DNA from: Nitrospira sp.
Lineage (GTDB): Bacteria > Nitrospirota > Nitrospiria > Nitrospirales > Nitrospiraceae
Length of the DNA: 64,000 nucleotides
Reading direction: 5' to 3'
Assembly (NCBI GenBank): GCA_005239465.1
Contig: SPAW01000004.1
Location: 1-64,000, forward strand
The position numbers and the translations under genes were made by a program. Every line of letters starts with the position of its first letter. The stretch's first letter is position 1. Positions 55,545 to 64,000 of the stretch are shown piece by piece. The notes beneath the pieces are model-generated. The model was not told the DNA's origin, ran no database searches, and worked only from the letters and a program-made list of their open reading frames with translations.

Positions 55545-56423
55545 ATGCGGATGGTCAATTTGCGCGCACCCTACAACGCGAGGCGTCTTGCCTTCGCCCT
55601 CGCCGTCATTCTCCTGCTCGGCTTTCTGCTCTTGCCTAGCCAACTCCAAGGTGTGTTCCAGCAGTTGGGCAGCCCTGTCGGATGGATTTTGAGTTGGCCC
55701 CTCCGAGCTGTGGCCAGCGTCCGTGACGGGATCGCTGATCTCTGGACCGGCTACGCGGCGTTACAGGGGGTAGAAGAAGAAAATAGGCAATTGCGGAAGG
55801 AACTGGAATACCTCCAAGGGCAAAATAGCCAACTCCGCGAAGCGGCGGCGGCGACGGAACGGCTCACGGCACTGTTGGAATTTAAGGCGCAAGTGCTTCC
55901 TTCAATGATCGCCGCACAAGTGATCGGCCGTGATACCGGGAATTGGTACCGAACGATTATCCTGAACAAGGGCGAGTCGGACGGACTTGAGCCGGATATG
56001 GGCGTGATTACTGCTGTCGGTGTGGTAGGACGTATTGTGAAAACGACAGCCGCCACCTCGGTAGTGTTGCTGGCGACGGACCCGAACAACGCGATCGCTG
56101 GGTTGATCCAGCGAACGAGAGATGAAGGGATCGTTGAAGGGACCACGCAGGGGCTGGCTCACCTCAAGTATATTCCGTTGTTGTCGAGCGCACGGACCGG
56201 CGATCGAGTCGTGACGTCTGGATTGGTGGGGGGCTTTCCTCGCGGCCTAGCCATCGGGACGATCACGAGGATCGACAAAGAAGAAGGGGCGCTGTTCCAG
56301 TCCGCGGAACTCACTCCGGAAGTTGATGCGAACCGAGTGGAAGAAGTTCTGGTGATTCAGTCTCCGTATGTCCCGACCGAAGGGGAGCGCCTTGGCGCTC
56401 CGAGTGTGAAGCCAAAGTCATGA
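55545..56423 (+). CDS. mreC: rod shape-determining protein MreC
   Basis: The 292-residue protein has one N-terminal membrane helix (LAFALAVILLLGFLLLPSQL), a coiled coil (EEENRQLRKELEYLQGQNSQ) and the beta-rich periplasmic domain (VVGRIVKTTAATSVVLLATD; GDRVVTSGLVGGFPRGLAIG). It links MreB to the periplasmic synthases. Overlaps mreD by four bases. Confidence 0.93.
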   Translation: MRMVNLRAPYNARRLAFALAVILLLGFLLLPSQLQGVFQQLGSPVGWILSWPLRAVASVRDGIADLWTGYAALQGVEEENRQLRKELEYLQGQNSQLREAAAATERLTALLEFKAQVLPSMIAAQVIGRDTGNWYRTIILNKGESDGLEPDMGVITAVGVVGRIVKTTAATSVVLLATDPNNAIAGLIQRTRDEGIVEGTTQGLAHLKYIPLLSSARTGDRVVTSGLVGGFPRGLAIGTITRIDKEEGALFQSAELTPEVDANRVEEVLVIQSPYVPTEGERLGAPSVKPKS

Positions 56424-56920
56424 AAGCGCTGTTGTACGTGATCCTCATCGCCGGTCTTGTTCCGATTCAATCCGTCCTACTGCCGCATGTGAGCGTGTGG
56501 GGTGTGAAGCCGGATATCGGTTTCATTGCGGTATGCCTGGTTGGCTTGTTTGGGGGAGAACTCGAAGGGCTGTTGGTCGGTCTCGCCCTGGGATGGGTCA
56601 TGAGCCTTTTTTCTGCCGAAGATCTGACCTTTAGCATGGTGACAAAGGGAGGCGTGGGATATGTGGCCGGTCTCGCTGGCAGACAGGTCGCGCATCTCAC
56701 TCCGGTTGCCCTTGTCGTGGGGCTTCTAGTGACATCGTGTCTGGCCGGACTTCTCACAGCTGTTGCACTGAAGCCAAATGACGAGCAAGATCTGTGGTGG
56801 GCGCTCCGGGCTGTCGTGCTCCCTCAGGCTTGTTTTGATGCCGTGGTAGGCGGAGCGCTCTATTGGCTGGTGTGGAATCGATTGAACGTTGAACGGTGGG
56901 TCTCGGAATATCGAGCGTAG
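56420..56920 (+). CDS. mreD: rod shape-determining protein MreD
   Basis: The 166-residue membrane protein has about five transmembrane segments, including VKPDIGFIAVCLVGLFGGEL and LVVGLLVTSCLAGLLTAVAL. It is a membrane partner of MreC in the elongation complex. Confidence 0.88.
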   Translation: MKALLYVILIAGLVPIQSVLLPHVSVWGVKPDIGFIAVCLVGLFGGELEGLLVGLALGWVMSLFSAEDLTFSMVTKGGVGYVAGLAGRQVAHLTPVALVVGLLVTSCLAGLLTAVALKPNDEQDLWWALRAVVLPQACFDAVVGGALYWLVWNRLNVERWVSEYRA

Positions 56921-56928
56921 GAAACCAC

Positions 56929-58800
56929 ATGGCGTCGGCAAGTTATCCAGAAGCAGAACTCGGTGAACTCCATCGCAGGCTTACGATTCTACGAGTGGGG
57001 CTCTTGTTGGTGGTGGCGTTGCTCGGCCTCCGCCTGTGGCATCTGCAAATCCGCGAGGGGCCTTACTACCGAGATCTCTCGGAAAACAATCGAACCAGGC
57101 TTGTGCTTCTTGAGCCGGCCCGCGGGCTCATCTATGACCGGCATGGCGTACTGTTGGCGAACAATGTTCCGAGCTTCAGTCTCTATGTCACGTTGGAAGA
57201 CGTGAAGGATCGCGAGGCTTTGATTCAGAAGCTGACCGACTTGCTCGGCTTGGATGCAGCGCTCATCCGGAAAAAGCTGACGGGGAAGGGGAGCAAGCTG
57301 CTCCCGCGCAAGATCAAGGATCGAATGACGCTCCGCGATGCTACGGTGATTGAATCCCATCGCTTGGATCTCCCAGGTGTCATGGTCCAAGTCGAGTCGC
57401 AACGCAATTATCCCGGCGGCGTGACGGCGGCCCATCTCTTGGGCTACGTCGGAGAAATCTCGGCGGATCAACTGGAGAAACCGGAGTTTGCGGATTTACA
57501 TCAAGGCAGCGTCGTCGGCCAGTATGGGGTTGAAAAATCCTACGATCGTCACGTGTGGGGTCAGGCTGGCCAGAAGAGTGTCGAAGTCGATGCACTCGGT
57601 CACGAAACGAAGGCGGCGGTCGTCGAAAAGCCGCAGGCGGGGAACGACCTCTATCTCACCATCGATGTTCGACTGCAGAAAGTCGCAGAGGAGTTATTGG
57701 GTGAGGAGTCTGGCGCCATCGTTGTGTTGGATCCAACCAATGGCGATATTCTGGCCATGGCCAGCCGTCCGGCGTTCGATCCGAATGTTCTTTCGCGAGA
57801 ACTGACGCCCAACCAGTGGGTCGAGATTGTGCAGGACGAAGGACGTCCGTTGAACAATCGCGCGTCTCAGGGACAGTACCCTCCGGGTTCCACGTTTAAA
57901 ATTCCCATGGCGGTCGCCGCGTTGGAGACGAATACAATGTCGCCCTCCAGCACCGTGCACTGCAACGGTGGTTATCAGTTCGGCAAGCGGCTCTATCATG
58001 ACTGGAAAGCGGGCGGGCATGGCTCCGTCGCTCTCCATAGCGCCCTGGTGCATTCCTGCGACGTGTATTTTTATACGGTGGGCCAGCGAATGGGGATCGA
58101 TGTCATGGCCGACTTCGGCAAGGAATTTGGACTTGGGCAAGGAACGGGTGTGGAGTTGCCATCGGAGCGATCAGGCATTATGCCGTCCAGTGCGTGGAAG
58201 CAGAAGGCGAAGAACGAACCCTGGTTGCCTGGTGAAACGATCTCGGCGGCGATCGGGCAAGGCTATGTGACGGTGACCCCGTTGCAGATGGCGAGTTTGA
58301 TCGGAACCGTTGCCAATAATGGGGTGAGTTACCGTCCTCGTCTGGTGCAGGCCGTGATGGATCGGACGACGGGAAACCTGCAAGAGTTGCCGGCGGTTCC
58401 GCGTGGAAAGGTCAAGGCTAAGCCTGAAACGTTTCGCCTGATCAAAGATGCGCTGGCTGATGTCGTCGAAGTCGGAACGGCGACCAAGGCGAAGTCCTCC
58501 CTGGTGACGATCGGAGGAAAAACGGGGACGGCTCAGGTGGCGGCGCTCCGAACGGGGCCGAAACAAGACATCCCCAAAAAGCTCCGCGACCATGCGTGGT
58601 TTGTCGCGTTCGCCCCTGTGGAGTCGCCGAAGATCGCGGTCGCCGTTCTTGTCGAGCACATGGGACACGGAGGGTCCGCTGCGGCTCCTCTCGCGAAGGA
58701 AGTCATTGAAACTTACATCAAGCTTGCCCCGCAGGTCCCGATGGTGACCTCGGATTCCTCCAGGGTGGACCAGGCTCGACGATCGTCGGAAAAGTCATGA
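56929..58800 (+). CDS. mrdA: penicillin-binding protein 2
   Basis: The roughly 623-residue class B PBP has an N-terminal membrane anchor (LRVGLLLVVALLGLRLWHL), a dimerisation domain (RGLIYDRHGVLLANNVPSFS) and a transpeptidase domain. Active-site motifs are STFK in YPPGSTFKIP, SCD after LVHS and KTGTAQV. I start at ATG 56929; the longer frame overlaps mreD. It cross-links new glycan during elongation, together with RodA. Confidence 0.95.
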   Translation: MASASYPEAELGELHRRLTILRVGLLLVVALLGLRLWHLQIREGPYYRDLSENNRTRLVLLEPARGLIYDRHGVLLANNVPSFSLYVTLEDVKDREALIQKLTDLLGLDAALIRKKLTGKGSKLLPRKIKDRMTLRDATVIESHRLDLPGVMVQVESQRNYPGGVTAAHLLGYVGEISADQLEKPEFADLHQGSVVGQYGVEKSYDRHVWGQAGQKSVEVDALGHETKAAVVEKPQAGNDLYLTIDVRLQKVAEELLGEESGAIVVLDPTNGDILAMASRPAFDPNVLSRELTPNQWVEIVQDEGRPLNNRASQGQYPPGSTFKIPMAVAALETNTMSPSSTVHCNGGYQFGKRLYHDWKAGGHGSVALHSALVHSCDVYFYTVGQRMGIDVMADFGKEFGLGQGTGVELPSERSGIMPSSAWKQKAKNEPWLPGETISAAIGQGYVTVTPLQMASLIGTVANNGVSYRPRLVQAVMDRTTGNLQELPAVPRGKVKAKPETFRLIKDALADVVEVGTATKAKSSLVTIGGKTGTAQVAALRTGPKQDIPKKLRDHAWFVAFAPVESPKIAVAVLVEHMGHGGSAAAPLAKEVIETYIKLAPQVPMVTSDSSRVDQARRSSEKS

Positions 58801-59918
58801 TCGATCGATTGACGGATAATCGTGGTCTCGACAACTTTGATCTCCGCTATCTGGGATTGGTCCTCGCCATTCTTGGAATCGGGGTGCTCTCAATCCATAG
58901 CGTCACCCATGCTCAGCAGGGCGGGGTTGCGCCGTATTATCTCAAGCAGTTGGTGTGGATATTTTTGGGAGCGGTTGCATTCGTCGTGATGTGGGTGTCG
59001 GACTATCATCGCATTGCGCGGCTGGCGTATCCGGCGTACGCACTCGTGTTGCTGATGCTGGCATTTGTCCTGGTCGAAGGGCGAACGAGCAAAGGAGCGC
59101 AGCGATGGATTGCGTTGGGGCCGTTCAGTTTTCAGCCCTCGGAGTTCGCCAAGCTCGTGCTCATTCTAGTGCTGGCCCATTACTACTCGAAGGCGCCGCG
59201 CGCGGGGTGGCTCCAACGCGTGATCGTGCCGGGGTCCTTGATGTTACCCGGACTCGTCCTGATTCTGAAACAGCCGGACTTGGGAAGCGGGCTGAGTTTC
59301 GTCGCGGTCTATGCCGCGATGCTCTTGATGGTTGGAGTCCGGTCTCAGGCGTTGGGTGTCATGCTCCTCTTCTCGGTCATGCTGTTCCCGTTTGCCTGGG
59401 AAGGGCTGTGGGGGTCCTTGCATGATTATCAGCGACAGCGCATTATGACGTTCGTCGATCCGGACTATGATCCGGGTGGGAAAGGCTATCATGCGTTGCA
59501 GTCGAAGATTGCGATCGGTTCAGGGGAATTGATGGGGAAAGGACTCTACGGCGGTACCCAAAGCCAGCTGAAGTTTCTGCCGGAAGGGCATACCGATTTC
59601 GTCTTTGCGGTCTATGCAGAAGAATGGGGATTTCTTGGCGTGCTCTTGCTGCTGGTGCTATTTGTCGCGCTCATCTGGTTGTCGCTTGAAATCGCTTCCA
59701 AGGCGAAGGATCAGCTCGGTGCGCTGCTCGCAGTAGGGATCGTGGCTATGCTCTGTTTCTGCGTCGTGGTCAATATCGGCATGACGGCGGGGATGTTTCC
59801 GATCGTGGGTATTCCCTTGCCGCTGGTGAGTTATGGCGGAAGCGCTACGATTATGACGATGGCGTCGTTGGGATTGTTGCTGAATGTCAAGCGAAGGCGG
59901 CTGAGTTTGTTCTATTGA
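58797..59918 (+). CDS. rodA: rod shape-determining protein RodA (SEDS glycosyltransferase)
   Basis: The 373-residue polytopic protein has about ten membrane segments and the SEDS signatures GAQRWIALGPFSFQPSEFAK, LKQPDLGSGLSFVAVYAAM and PLPLVSYGGSATIMTMASLG. RodA polymerises glycan strands for PBP2. It overlaps mrdA by four bases. Confidence 0.95.
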   Translation: MIDRLTDNRGLDNFDLRYLGLVLAILGIGVLSIHSVTHAQQGGVAPYYLKQLVWIFLGAVAFVVMWVSDYHRIARLAYPAYALVLLMLAFVLVEGRTSKGAQRWIALGPFSFQPSEFAKLVLILVLAHYYSKAPRAGWLQRVIVPGSLMLPGLVLILKQPDLGSGLSFVAVYAAMLLMVGVRSQALGVMLLFSVMLFPFAWEGLWGSLHDYQRQRIMTFVDPDYDPGGKGYHALQSKIAIGSGELMGKGLYGGTQSQLKFLPEGHTDFVFAVYAEEWGFLGVLLLLVLFVALIWLSLEIASKAKDQLGALLAVGIVAMLCFCVVVNIGMTAGMFPIVGIPLPLVSYGGSATIMTMASLGLLLNVKRRRLSLFY

Positions 59919-60085
59919 GTTGAGTATTGGCCCGGCGGCACGACTCGGTGCCGGTGGTCCAGAGAGTGGATTCTATCGAGAGCCGGTGGAGTGTGCGGGG
60001 TGATAATGAGTATCGGACCTGGGCATGGTGCCCGCGTCCATCGCTCCCCGCGAGCCTCTGGGGCTCTCAGACAAAAGGAGTTTGT

Positions 60086-61594
60086 ATGGGAATTGAGATT
60101 GCGATAACGGTCACGCGGGAAGAAACCCGTGTAGCAGTCCTCGACGGTGGAGTGGTCACCGACTTGTTCGGGGACCGCGCAAAACACAAGGACTTTGTCG
60201 GAAACATCTATAAGGGAAGAGTGGCCAAGGTCCTGCCGGGCATGCAAGCCGCGTTCGTGGACATCGGTTTGGAGAAGGCCGCATTTCTGCATGCGTCCGA
60301 TCTCTCGATGGATGCGGAGCCGGGAGACATGCTGGTCGATGCGGAGGAGGACGACAAAGATTCGGACATGCTCCGGCCGAAGCGCCAGAGTGCGAAGCCG
60401 ATTGAACAGCTATTGAGCGAAGGCCAGGAGTTGATGGTTCAGATTTCGAAGGGACCGATCGGTACGAAGGGGTCGCGGGTCACGACGTATGTGTCTCTGC
60501 CTGGGCGATATCTGGTATTTATGCCGAATGTCGAGCATATCGGAGTGTCTCGACGGATTCCTCGCGATGAAGAACGGGCGAGGCTGAAGGACATCATGCG
60601 CCGCGTCCGCCGCCCGGGCTGCGGCTACATCGTGCGGACGGTTAGTGAAGGCGTCAAGGAAGATGAGCTCAAATCCGACGTCGACTTTCTGCACGTCCTG
60701 TGGCAGGACATTCTGACGAATCGGGAGCAGTTGGGCGCTCCGGCGTTGCTGCATACCGATTTGAGTCTCAGCTTCCGCGTCGTGCGGGACCTTTTCGGGA
60801 AGAAAGTGGATCGACTCTGGATCGATTCGCGAAGGGAGTTCGAAGCCATTCGGGATTTCGTGCAACGGTTTTCCCCCGAACAGACCTCGCGGCTTCACTT
60901 CTACGACAAGGATGAGCCGCTGTTCGACCACCTTGGGGTGGAGCAGGAGATTGCGCGTGCGATGAATCGGAAGGTGTGGCTGAAATCAGGTGGGTATCTG
61001 GTGATCGATCACACGGAAGCGATGACGGTAATCGACGTCAATACGGGGCGGTTTGTCGGGAAACGGGATCAGGAAGAGACGATTCTCCGGAATAATCTGG
61101 AGGCTGCGAAGGAAGTCGCCTATCAGCTGAAATTGCGCGGGATCGGCGGCATTATCATCGTTGACTTTATCGACATGGAGCGTGAGAAGAATCGCGAAAA
61201 GGTCTACCATGCGCTGGTCGATGCCATGGCGTCCGACAAGGCGCGGACCAGAATCTCGAGAATTTCGGATCTCGGTTTGATCGAAATCTCACGCGAGCGC
61301 GTTCGCGAAGATCTGCTACGCTCGCTCTCTGAACCTTGTCGCTACTGTGAAGGCCGCGGGTATACGAAGTCTCCGACGACTGTGGTTTACGAGATCTTTC
61401 GCGAAATTCGCCGGATTGAACCGTCCGCAGATCATCAACGGATTGTCATTGGGACCCATCCCACAGTGGCGGAGCTGCTGCAAGACGAAGAGCGCCATGG
61501 GGTTGAAATCTTGGAACGAGATTGTTCGGCGAAAATTATCGTCACGCCGGACAGCCAGCTGCATCTCGAGCAGTACGATCTTGTCGTCATATAG
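60086..61594 (+). CDS. rng: ribonuclease G
   Basis: The roughly 502-residue protein begins MGIEIAITVTREETRVAVLD with AAGGAG ahead of it. It contains an S1 RNA-binding domain (FVGNIYKGRVAKVLPGMQAA), the metal-binding DNase I-like site (GGYLVIDHTEAMTVIDVNTG; IIIVDFIDME) and the zinc-link CRYCEGRGY. It lacks the long C-terminal scaffold of RNase E, hence RNase G. It matures 16S rRNA and turns over mRNA. Confidence 0.93.
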   Translation: MGIEIAITVTREETRVAVLDGGVVTDLFGDRAKHKDFVGNIYKGRVAKVLPGMQAAFVDIGLEKAAFLHASDLSMDAEPGDMLVDAEEDDKDSDMLRPKRQSAKPIEQLLSEGQELMVQISKGPIGTKGSRVTTYVSLPGRYLVFMPNVEHIGVSRRIPRDEERARLKDIMRRVRRPGCGYIVRTVSEGVKEDELKSDVDFLHVLWQDILTNREQLGAPALLHTDLSLSFRVVRDLFGKKVDRLWIDSRREFEAIRDFVQRFSPEQTSRLHFYDKDEPLFDHLGVEQEIARAMNRKVWLKSGGYLVIDHTEAMTVIDVNTGRFVGKRDQEETILRNNLEAAKEVAYQLKLRGIGGIIIVDFIDMEREKNREKVYHALVDAMASDKARTRISRISDLGLIEISRERVREDLLRSLSEPCRYCEGRGYTKSPTTVVYEIFREIRRIEPSADHQRIVIGTHPTVAELLQDEERHGVEILERDCSAKIIVTPDSQLHLEQYDLVVI

Positions 61595-61696
61595 AACTGT
61601 GCTGCCTCTGCCAGTGCATCACGTCATCCATAGGACTCGCGTGGCGCGGTATTCCTGCCGTTGTGGCGAACTTCCCGTCCTTCGTCGGTGTCTGTA

Positions 61697-62815
61697 ATGG
61701 ATGCGGATTCGCTGCCCCCGTGGTTGGTGCTCCAGACAATCGACGGTGTGGGCGATCGCACGCTTCTGAAGCTGATCCAAGCATTCGGCTCGCCGAATGC
61801 GGTGCTGACGGCTGCACAGGATGATCTGATTCGGGCCGGTTGCAGCCCGGATCTGGCCGAATCGGTGCGGCGCGGACCCGAACTGAAGATTCGCCAACAG
61901 ATCGATCGGCAGCTCAAGGTCGTCGAACGTCTCAAGATCCGCATCATCACCCTATTCGACCAATCTTACCCCGCGCGGCTCAGAACAATTCCTGATCCGC
62001 CTCCGTTGCTGTATGCGAGCGGGACCTTATTACCACAGGACGATGTGGCGGTGGCGATTGTGGGAGGGCGGCGGGCCACGCCGTCCGGGCGGATTACCAC
62101 CGAGGAGATTGCCAAAGAGCTTGCCGGAGGGGGCGTGACGATTGTGAGTGGCCTCGCACGAGGGATCGATGCGGCGGCGCATCGGGGAGCACTGGCCGGC
62201 AAAGGCCGAACGATTGCGGTTTTGGGGTGTGGAATCGATCGTACCTATCCACCGGAACATGACGCACTGCGGCGTAGCATTGAATCACACGGAGCCGTGA
62301 TCTCCGAGTTGCCGATCGGAGCTTCTCCGCAGAGTCATCACTTCCCACGCAGAAATCGGATCATCAGCGGGCTGTCGTTAGGCGTCCTGGTCAGTGAAGC
62401 CGCGACGAACAGCGGATCGCTCATTACGGCAAAGCTGGCATTGGAACAGGGACGCGAGGTATTTGCCGTGCCGGGTTCTGTGAGAGATGAGGCGTGCAGG
62501 GGATCGAACGGTCTTATCAAAGAGGGAGCGAAACTGATCGAACAGGCACGGGACATACTCGATGAAATCTTGCCGCAAGTGGATGCGCGCCTGCGGGCCA
62601 CGCTGTCTTTCGGTGAGGCGCCATCGGACTCACGCGAGCCGTTAGGAAAAGTAGACGCCCTGGTGTATGAGGCGCTTTCCTATGAGGCGCGATCCGTCGA
62701 TGCGGTGATCGAAAGCACGGGACTGAGCGCCGCGCAAGTGGCGGCCACCTTGCTTTCGCTGGAATTGTACGGCCGGGTTCGTCAGCTTCCCGGTCAGCAG
62801 TACATTCGTCTCTAA
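61697..62815 (+). CDS. dprA: DNA-processing protein DprA
   Basis: The roughly 372-residue protein starts at ATG 61697. It has an N-terminal helical (SAM-like) region (LQTIDGVGDRTLLKLIQAFG), the Rossmann-like DprA core (AIVGGRRATPSGRITTEEIA; VSGLARGIDAAAHRGAL; HFPRRNRIISGLSLGVLVSE) and a C-terminal winged helix (ALSYEARSVDAVIESTGLSA). DprA loads RecA on incoming single-stranded DNA during natural transformation. topA often follows it, as here. Confidence 0.93.
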   Translation: MDADSLPPWLVLQTIDGVGDRTLLKLIQAFGSPNAVLTAAQDDLIRAGCSPDLAESVRRGPELKIRQQIDRQLKVVERLKIRIITLFDQSYPARLRTIPDPPPLLYASGTLLPQDDVAVAIVGGRRATPSGRITTEEIAKELAGGGVTIVSGLARGIDAAAHRGALAGKGRTIAVLGCGIDRTYPPEHDALRRSIESHGAVISELPIGASPQSHHFPRRNRIISGLSLGVLVSEAATNSGSLITAKLALEQGREVFAVPGSVRDEACRGSNGLIKEGAKLIEQARDILDEILPQVDARLRATLSFGEAPSDSREPLGKVDALVYEALSYEARSVDAVIESTGLSAAQVAATLLSLELYGRVRQLPGQQYIRL

Positions 62816-62985
62816 CAGGATGCTGAAAAAGTCCGCCAGCGGCGTTCTCGGTACCCGTGGAGCGTGGAAACCGACTGGTTGCTCTGGTTTGTCTCGTTTA
62901 TTTGGTTGAACTAGACTAACCAGAGAAACCAGATGAACCAGACAAACCACAAACGAAGAGGACGGCCTTTTTGATCATCCTGCGG
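62816..62985 (+). repeat. dispersed intergenic repeat, copy D, with terminal inverted repeats
   Basis: The ends are CAGGATGCTGAAAAAGTCCG and, inverted, CAGGATGATCAAAAAGGCCG; 18 of the outer 22 bases agree. The interior holds another pair, TGGTTTGTCTCG.. and ..AACCAGACAAACCA, able to fold. It is about 170 bases, between dprA and topA. It has no gene and no transposase. Confidence 0.75.
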
Positions 62986-63079
62986 GTCATGCTAGTCGGC
63001 GCCGTCCACCATTCTAGTTGCATGAATCCGTGATATTTGGTACGGATGATGGGGTTGTTCACGTGCAGATGGAGTTGTC

Positions 63080-64000
63080 ATGGCGAAATCTCTGATCATC
63101 GTTGAGTCGCCCACCAAGGCGAAAACGATCACCAAATACTTGGGCCGTGGCTATACGGTCATGGCGTCGGTCGGCCATATCAAGGATCTGCCGACCAGCA
63201 AGTTGGGCGTCGATCTCGACCACGATTTCGAGCCGCAGTACGTCACCATCAAAGGCAAGTCGAAAATTCTGGCCGAGATTAAGAAGAAAGCCGAAGAGGC
63301 CGACAAGGTCTTTCTGGCGCCGGACCCTGATCGTGAAGGAGAGGCTATTGCCTGGCACATTGAGCAAGAGCTGCTGGGGAAATCGAAAAAGAAGAAAAAC
63401 GGAAAAATCTTCCGGGTCTTGTTCAATGAGATCACCGAGTCGGCGATCAAGCGCGCGTTGCAGTCGCCGGGTAAGATCGATATGAAATTGGTCAATGCTC
63501 AGCAGGCCCGTCGCGTGCTGGATCGCATTGTCGGCTATCAAGGTAGCCAGTTGCTTTGGAATAAAGTGCGCCGCGGACTCAGTATGGGGCGGGTCCAGTC
63601 TGTCGCGATGCGATTGATTTGCGAGCGCGAGGCAGAGCGGGAGGCCTTCAGGGCCGAAGAGTATTGGTCGATTACCGCGTTGCTGTCCGGCGTCAACCCT
63701 CCGCCGTTTGAAGCCAAGCTCCAAAGCATCAATGGCGAAGAGGCGTCGATTGAGCATGGCGAGCAGGCCGGCCGTGTGGTCGAAGCGATTCACGGGAAGA
63801 CATTTGTCGTTCAATCGATCGAGCGCCGAGAAAAGAAACGGAACCCTGTCGCGCCGTTCATTACGAGCCGCCTGCAGCAAGAGGCCGCCCGCAAGCTGCA
63901 CTTCTCGCCCAAGAAAACCATGACTTTGGCTCAGCAGCTCTACGAAGGCATCGAAATCGGCGCCGAAGGGGCGACCGGTCTCATCACCTATATGAGAACC
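63080..64000 (+). CDS. topA: DNA topoisomerase I, 5' part
   Basis: The frame starts MAKSLIIVESPTKAKTITKY and runs through the window end, 307 codons. It covers the TOPRIM domain (SLIIVESPTKAKTI; LAPDPDREGEAIAWHIEQEL) and domains leading to the active tyrosine in GATGLITYMRT at the very edge. The DNA-binding C-terminal zinc region is beyond the window. The enzyme relaxes negative supercoils. Confidence 0.95.
   Translation, partial: MAKSLIIVESPTKAKTITKYLGRGYTVMASVGHIKDLPTSKLGVDLDHDFEPQYVTIKGKSKILAEIKKKAEEADKVFLAPDPDREGEAIAWHIEQELLGKSKKKKNGKIFRVLFNEITESAIKRALQSPGKIDMKLVNAQQARRVLDRIVGYQGSQLLWNKVRRGLSMGRVQSVAMRLICEREAEREAFRAEEYWSITALLSGVNPPPFEAKLQSINGEEASIEHGEQAGRVVEAIHGKTFVVQSIERREKKRNPVAPFITSRLQQEAARKLHFSPKKTMTLAQQLYEGIEIGAEGATGLITYMRT

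Overview
The window reads as a chromosomal segment of a Nitrospira-like bacterium (phylum Nitrospirota). Support comes from a five-subunit 2-oxoacid:ferredoxin oxidoreductase operon of the kind used in the reductive TCA cycle, and from the overall protein character. The species, and whether it is a nitrite oxidiser or a comammox strain, cannot be read from this sequence.

Layout. (1) 1-5.0 kb is a small accessory zone. Three direct copies of the last ~40 codons of a CHASE2/sigma54-activator gene flank toxin-antitoxin-like cassettes: an orphan HigA, a Phd antitoxin with a frameshifted RelE toxin, and a DUF4160/HTH pair with a palindromic operator. (2) 5.2-12 kb holds ordinary single genes: TPR protein, HIT protein, HD hydrolase, YjbQ, HtrA protease and an alpha/beta hydrolase. 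(3) 12.1-12.5 kb is a tRNA-Asn(GUU) gene interrupted in its anticodon by a 279-nt group I intron. (4) 12.6-17.1 kb is the ferredoxin oxidoreductase operon with its promoter and terminator. (5) 19.4-24.7 kb is rho (with a long leader), rpmE, prfA, prmC and murA. (6) 24.7-31.4 kb is a near-complete his cluster split by an internal terminator and carrying an embedded lipoprotein gene. (7) 31.7-35.6 kb is the macromolecular-synthesis pair dnaG-rpoD and a tRNA-Ile(CAU). (8) 36.4-39.1 kb is RNase HIII, a frameshifted M48 metalloprotease, a PilZ protein and RNase P RNA. (9) 39.4-50.2 kb holds branched-chain amino-acid synthesis (ilvB-ilvN-ilvC), phospholipid genes psd-pssA, a leucine-type T-box riboswitch before leuA, a cupin, leuB, an NHL protein and asd. 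(10) 50.4-64 kb holds a SpoIID-like protein, queA, a PpiD-like fragment, an RDD protein, the rod-shape cluster mreBCD-mrdA-rodA, rng, dprA and the 5' part of topA.

Most genes are housekeeping and arranged in tight operons, often with ATGA overlaps. The most unusual signals are non-coding or structural: the split tRNA-Asn, the T-box in a Nitrospira-like genome, the tail-repeat/toxin-antitoxin array, the rho leader and a family of intergenic repeats with terminal inverted repeats. No CRISPR array, insertion sequence with a transposase, or prophage was seen.
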